From Oopsacas minuta (lineage: Eukaryota; Porifera; Hexactinellida; Lyssacinosida; Leucopsacidae), in the NCBI GenBank assembly GCA_024704765.1, contig JAKMXF010000210.1:248001-312000 (forward strand): DNA of 64,000 bases, written 5' to 3'. Made by a program: the position numbers and the translations under genes. Each line of letters starts with the position of its first letter. The first letter of the stretch is position 1. Positions 62,701 to 64,000 of this stretch are shown here, in pieces. The notes under the pieces are model-generated. The model made no database searches and was not told where the DNA came from. It worked only from the letters and a program-made list of their open reading frames with translations.

Positions 62701-64000
62701 TCAGTCAGACTTAGAAAAGTGTTATTCTTAGTAGTAGCTAGTTTAGTGAATACTTTGATAATATCCGCATCGTACTGATCAAGCTGTATAGTGAGTGCAG
62801 GAGAATTGGGAGTTAATAGAGTATTTCTTATGGAGAGGGAATGAAATTCAGTAATATTCTGCATTTTCTTATTCTGTATGGTCATTTGATTGAAATAGAG
62901 ACTGCTAGCGTACATGGTCTCTGTGAAGAATAGATGGAGAATATGATCATTCATGTCTAGATCGAAATGGGTGAGCTCAGGCCGCTTAAAATCTGGTGTA
63001 AAAATTTCAGTAACGAGACCATCACCAAAATAAATAGAGCTTGTAATAGGCATAACATAATTAGCATCAAATGCCATATCTCTTATCGCATACATAGTTA
63101 TAGTAAGCCAACCATTGGGACGTGACGTGAATAATTCTGTATTATTCTTAATCTGATTGAGGTCGTACAGAGAAAATGTGAGTACTACAACAGTACTGTA
63201 TTCTGTCTGTTTATTGATACCATCAGTTAGTGTGTATGATGTCGTAGGATCGAAAAAGTCTTGTAAAGTGAATGCAGTGTAATCTAGAGTAGTAGCATTA
63301 ACCGTTTCACTGAAAGTTAGGACAACTACTTCTTGAGTTAAATTAACTGTGAACATGACCAGGCGTGGCATTGTGGAATCAGGTTGATGTTGTATGACGC
63401 CAAAGGCTTCGGAATTAGGTCTAACATCCACTGAGTTATTAGCCATATCGCGAATAGTATCACTCTCATATGTGATATAACATTGTGTAAGAAGACGACA
63501 TATAATCAATCGCTTCAATGAATTTAAGTCATCAATAGATAGAGTAACTGTTACTTCAGTATTATCCGAAGGAGTAGAGGTACCACTTGACAGAGTGTGA
63601 CTAGTTAAACCTGTCTGATTGTCCTGTAGAGTTATAGAGCTTATTCTCAAACTAGAAGCATTGACTGTCTCCTGAAATGATAGAGTTAGCATACCAAGAT
63701 TCATATCTATGGTAAATTTCACTAGCTTGGGTGTAGTCATATCAGCTGTGTAAACTCTGACCTCTAGAGCAGTTCCATCTGTAATCTCATTGAGAGTATT
63801 ACTTGCCATATCAAGTATAGCATATGATTCAGCAACTAGATATACAGTGGTGTTATCAATAGCAAGACCTCGTCTACGTTTTATTTCATTTCTATCATCT
63901 GGTCCCAGTTGTATAACAATCACGTGTCCGTTATCATTAACTGTGTGTGTTTGATTATTACCAGGTGTCAGAGTACGAGGTGAGGTATGGTAAGAGGGGT
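59778..64000 (-). CDS. Giant extracellular protein with ~8 Ig-like repeats and 3 IPT/TIG domains (5' end beyond window)
   Basis: At least 1407 codons; the frame stays open through position 64000, so the true start and any signal peptide lie outside. The first in-window start-like codon (63923) is GTG and not a credible start. Repeats of ~125 aa (period ~380 bp) fill 61100-64000: each opens PD(T/S)xxP, has an ELTFxExVN strand, a DLNxIK helix, a TxxTYL(S/T)L strand and an IxDMxxN turn. The layout recalls SbsA-type bacterial Ig-like (Big_5-like) folds. Three IPT/TIG domains follow at about 60830-61100 (VRPIAGRAIGGTKLTIIGDN), 60540-60815 (YPIIGTRYGRTNITIYGENF) and 60235-60535 (TEVNITGRNFGP). The final ~150 residues may be a weak Calx-beta-like module. 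Many N-x-S/T sites support secretion. No membrane helix is seen before the stop. Confidence 0.85.
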   Translation of the reverse strand, partial: PSYHTSPRTLTPGNNQTHTVNDNGHVIVIQLGPDDRNEIKRRRGLAIDNTTVYLVAESYAILDMASNTLNEITDGTALEVRVYTADMTTPKLVKFTIDMNLGMLTLSFQETVNASSLRISSITLQDNQTGLTSHTLSSGTSTPSDNTEVTVTLSIDDLNSLKRLIICRLLTQCYITYESDTIRDMANNSVDVRPNSEAFGVIQHQPDSTMPRLVMFTVNLTQEVVVLTFSETVNATTLDYTAFTLQDFFDPTTSYTLTDGINKQTEYSTVVVLTFSLYDLNQIKNNTELFTSRPNGWLTITMYAIRDMAFDANYVMPITSSIYFGDGLVTEIFTPDFKRPELTHFDLDMNDHILHLFFTETMYASSLYFNQMTIQNKKMQNITEFHSLSIRNTLLTPNSPALTIQLDQYDADIIKVFTKLATTKNNTFLSLTDNTIDDMNRNNIVEIPFTNAIPVRNFIPDGVPPTLLGFNLAMDIALLELTFSEAVNTASLNVSQLRLQGSANAMSEYHAFTPGQAPNFTQSHSQNQAVILIEIGTYDMNAIKKLYNLATSEATTYLSLTRHAILDMIGNQVVEETTNNARQVTSYTPDSINPSLVSYDINMNTEIIQLTFDETVNVASFDVTQINIQSNQYTNLMSLISYYRLTEGDYSYENTTVIHLSFDLGDINTLKEMMSLMTSELDTYITFSNLLITDMNGNRIEEIINGRGQQVRIFTPDTTPPQVRSFLIDMDTGLLELTFRETINGYSLYVQSLTLQSYRNNTAGLSLTLTSSSIGINLSFNTIVTIQISKTDLDNIKSINNFAISTNNTWLIWDSSLIMDMNNNPVIPRYDGGALMANIFIPDTTPPYMIQFSVNLITEEFTFEFNEPVESALVNINQITIQDGISAQDSYIFSTGNWVAFNESKVFVIVVSSVDWSYIKRHKSLATSIDDTYIAFTPLAFFDKATNPILPLVDTINATQAVSFVSYPDPLFTSVRPIAGRAIGGTKLTIIGDNFGSLSGYPGQRDVDVHLAGKLAFNTTVVQNNTVLTTYTPTADIIGIPITLRLTIDESALQINISSAFTYLAPPIFTSIYPIIGTRYGRTNITIYGENFGPSTASQDGPVVTVSISGEECTDLVVIDNYTIICVTPSLSPNTHDLNITVDGVSTRVSGPFRSVNPPIILSTTPETTYRTYYTEVNITGRNFGPVTRSEDAPVPIVIFYQSEDNSTLYCLNVTIILNDTLLTCIVPPGLGFSTISVTVDGFLSPINTNVTFLHYDDAGTFSFTSDQYFVGELFPIGNVTVIRHDYRKYPSPAYVTIRTYDFTAINTAHYVNTTTTYLMDYNVFSLEFGVNIIAQYYQPERLRMGIENDVSLFVRIVDIAPIFGTNEIDRVECSLTIKAVCQILSIYCVGDLTVSGLRYMRTDEF

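Noticed and set aside
63921..63923. Start codon for the TIG-repeat gene at 63923
   Set aside because: The codon is GTG and the frame is open upstream to the window edge with repeat-like sequence, so the gene is truncated by the window.

Overview
The window is nuclear DNA from an early-branching animal, most likely a sponge (probably a demosponge). Three things support this. The DNA is AT-rich and gene-dense, with about 23 protein genes in 64 kb. Introns are very short, mostly 45-100 bp and down to 43 bp. The gene set is animal-specific (integrin beta, a delta/p120-type catenin, a CARD-MAGUK of DLG5 type, a BABAM2 subunit) and also includes cilium genes (IFT81, CFAP57). The species call is an inference; no rRNA or organelle marker is present.

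Layout: 21 of 23 genes lie on the minus strand. From left to right they are: delta-catenin (one exon); COPA (12 exons); SIRT5; a CARD-PDZ-SH3-GUK scaffold; an orphan 167-aa protein; HPS3 (plus strand, 3 exons); PDIA3/ERp57 (2 exons); two tandem MTCH2-like mitochondrial carrier homologues; a RAB19/43-like GTPase; TTC17; BABAM2/BRE; an AAAP-family amino acid transporter; GPATCH1; integrin beta (6 exons); an orphan 163-aa protein; CLCN7; a coiled-coil/NHL protein (plus strand); IFT81 (8 exons); an IGF2BP-like RNA-binding protein (20 exons); CFAP57 (14 exons); V-ATPase subunit G; and a giant extracellular protein of repeated Ig-like and IPT/TIG domains that runs off the right edge. I rebuilt exon borders by eye from GT-AG signals, reading frame and family similarity. 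Every multi-exon model closes in frame.

The genes do not form one pathway. Themes recur: membrane traffic and lysosome-related organelles (COPA, HPS3, RAB, CLCN7, V-ATPase G), junction and adhesion (delta-catenin, CARD-MAGUK, integrin beta, the TIG protein), cilia (IFT81, CFAP57), and mitochondria/ER (SIRT5, MTCH pair, PDIA3). This looks like ordinary compact eukaryotic gene packing, not an operon.

The most unusual items are: an IGF2BP-like protein whose KH3 and KH4 domains have lost their GXXG loops and which carries a long C-terminal extension; an integrin beta that keeps its MIDAS and SyMBS residues but lacks the ADMIDAS aspartates and the specificity-loop cysteine pair; the 8-repeat Ig-like plus 3-TIG protein; and several short inverted-repeat (MITE-like) elements in introns and spacers.
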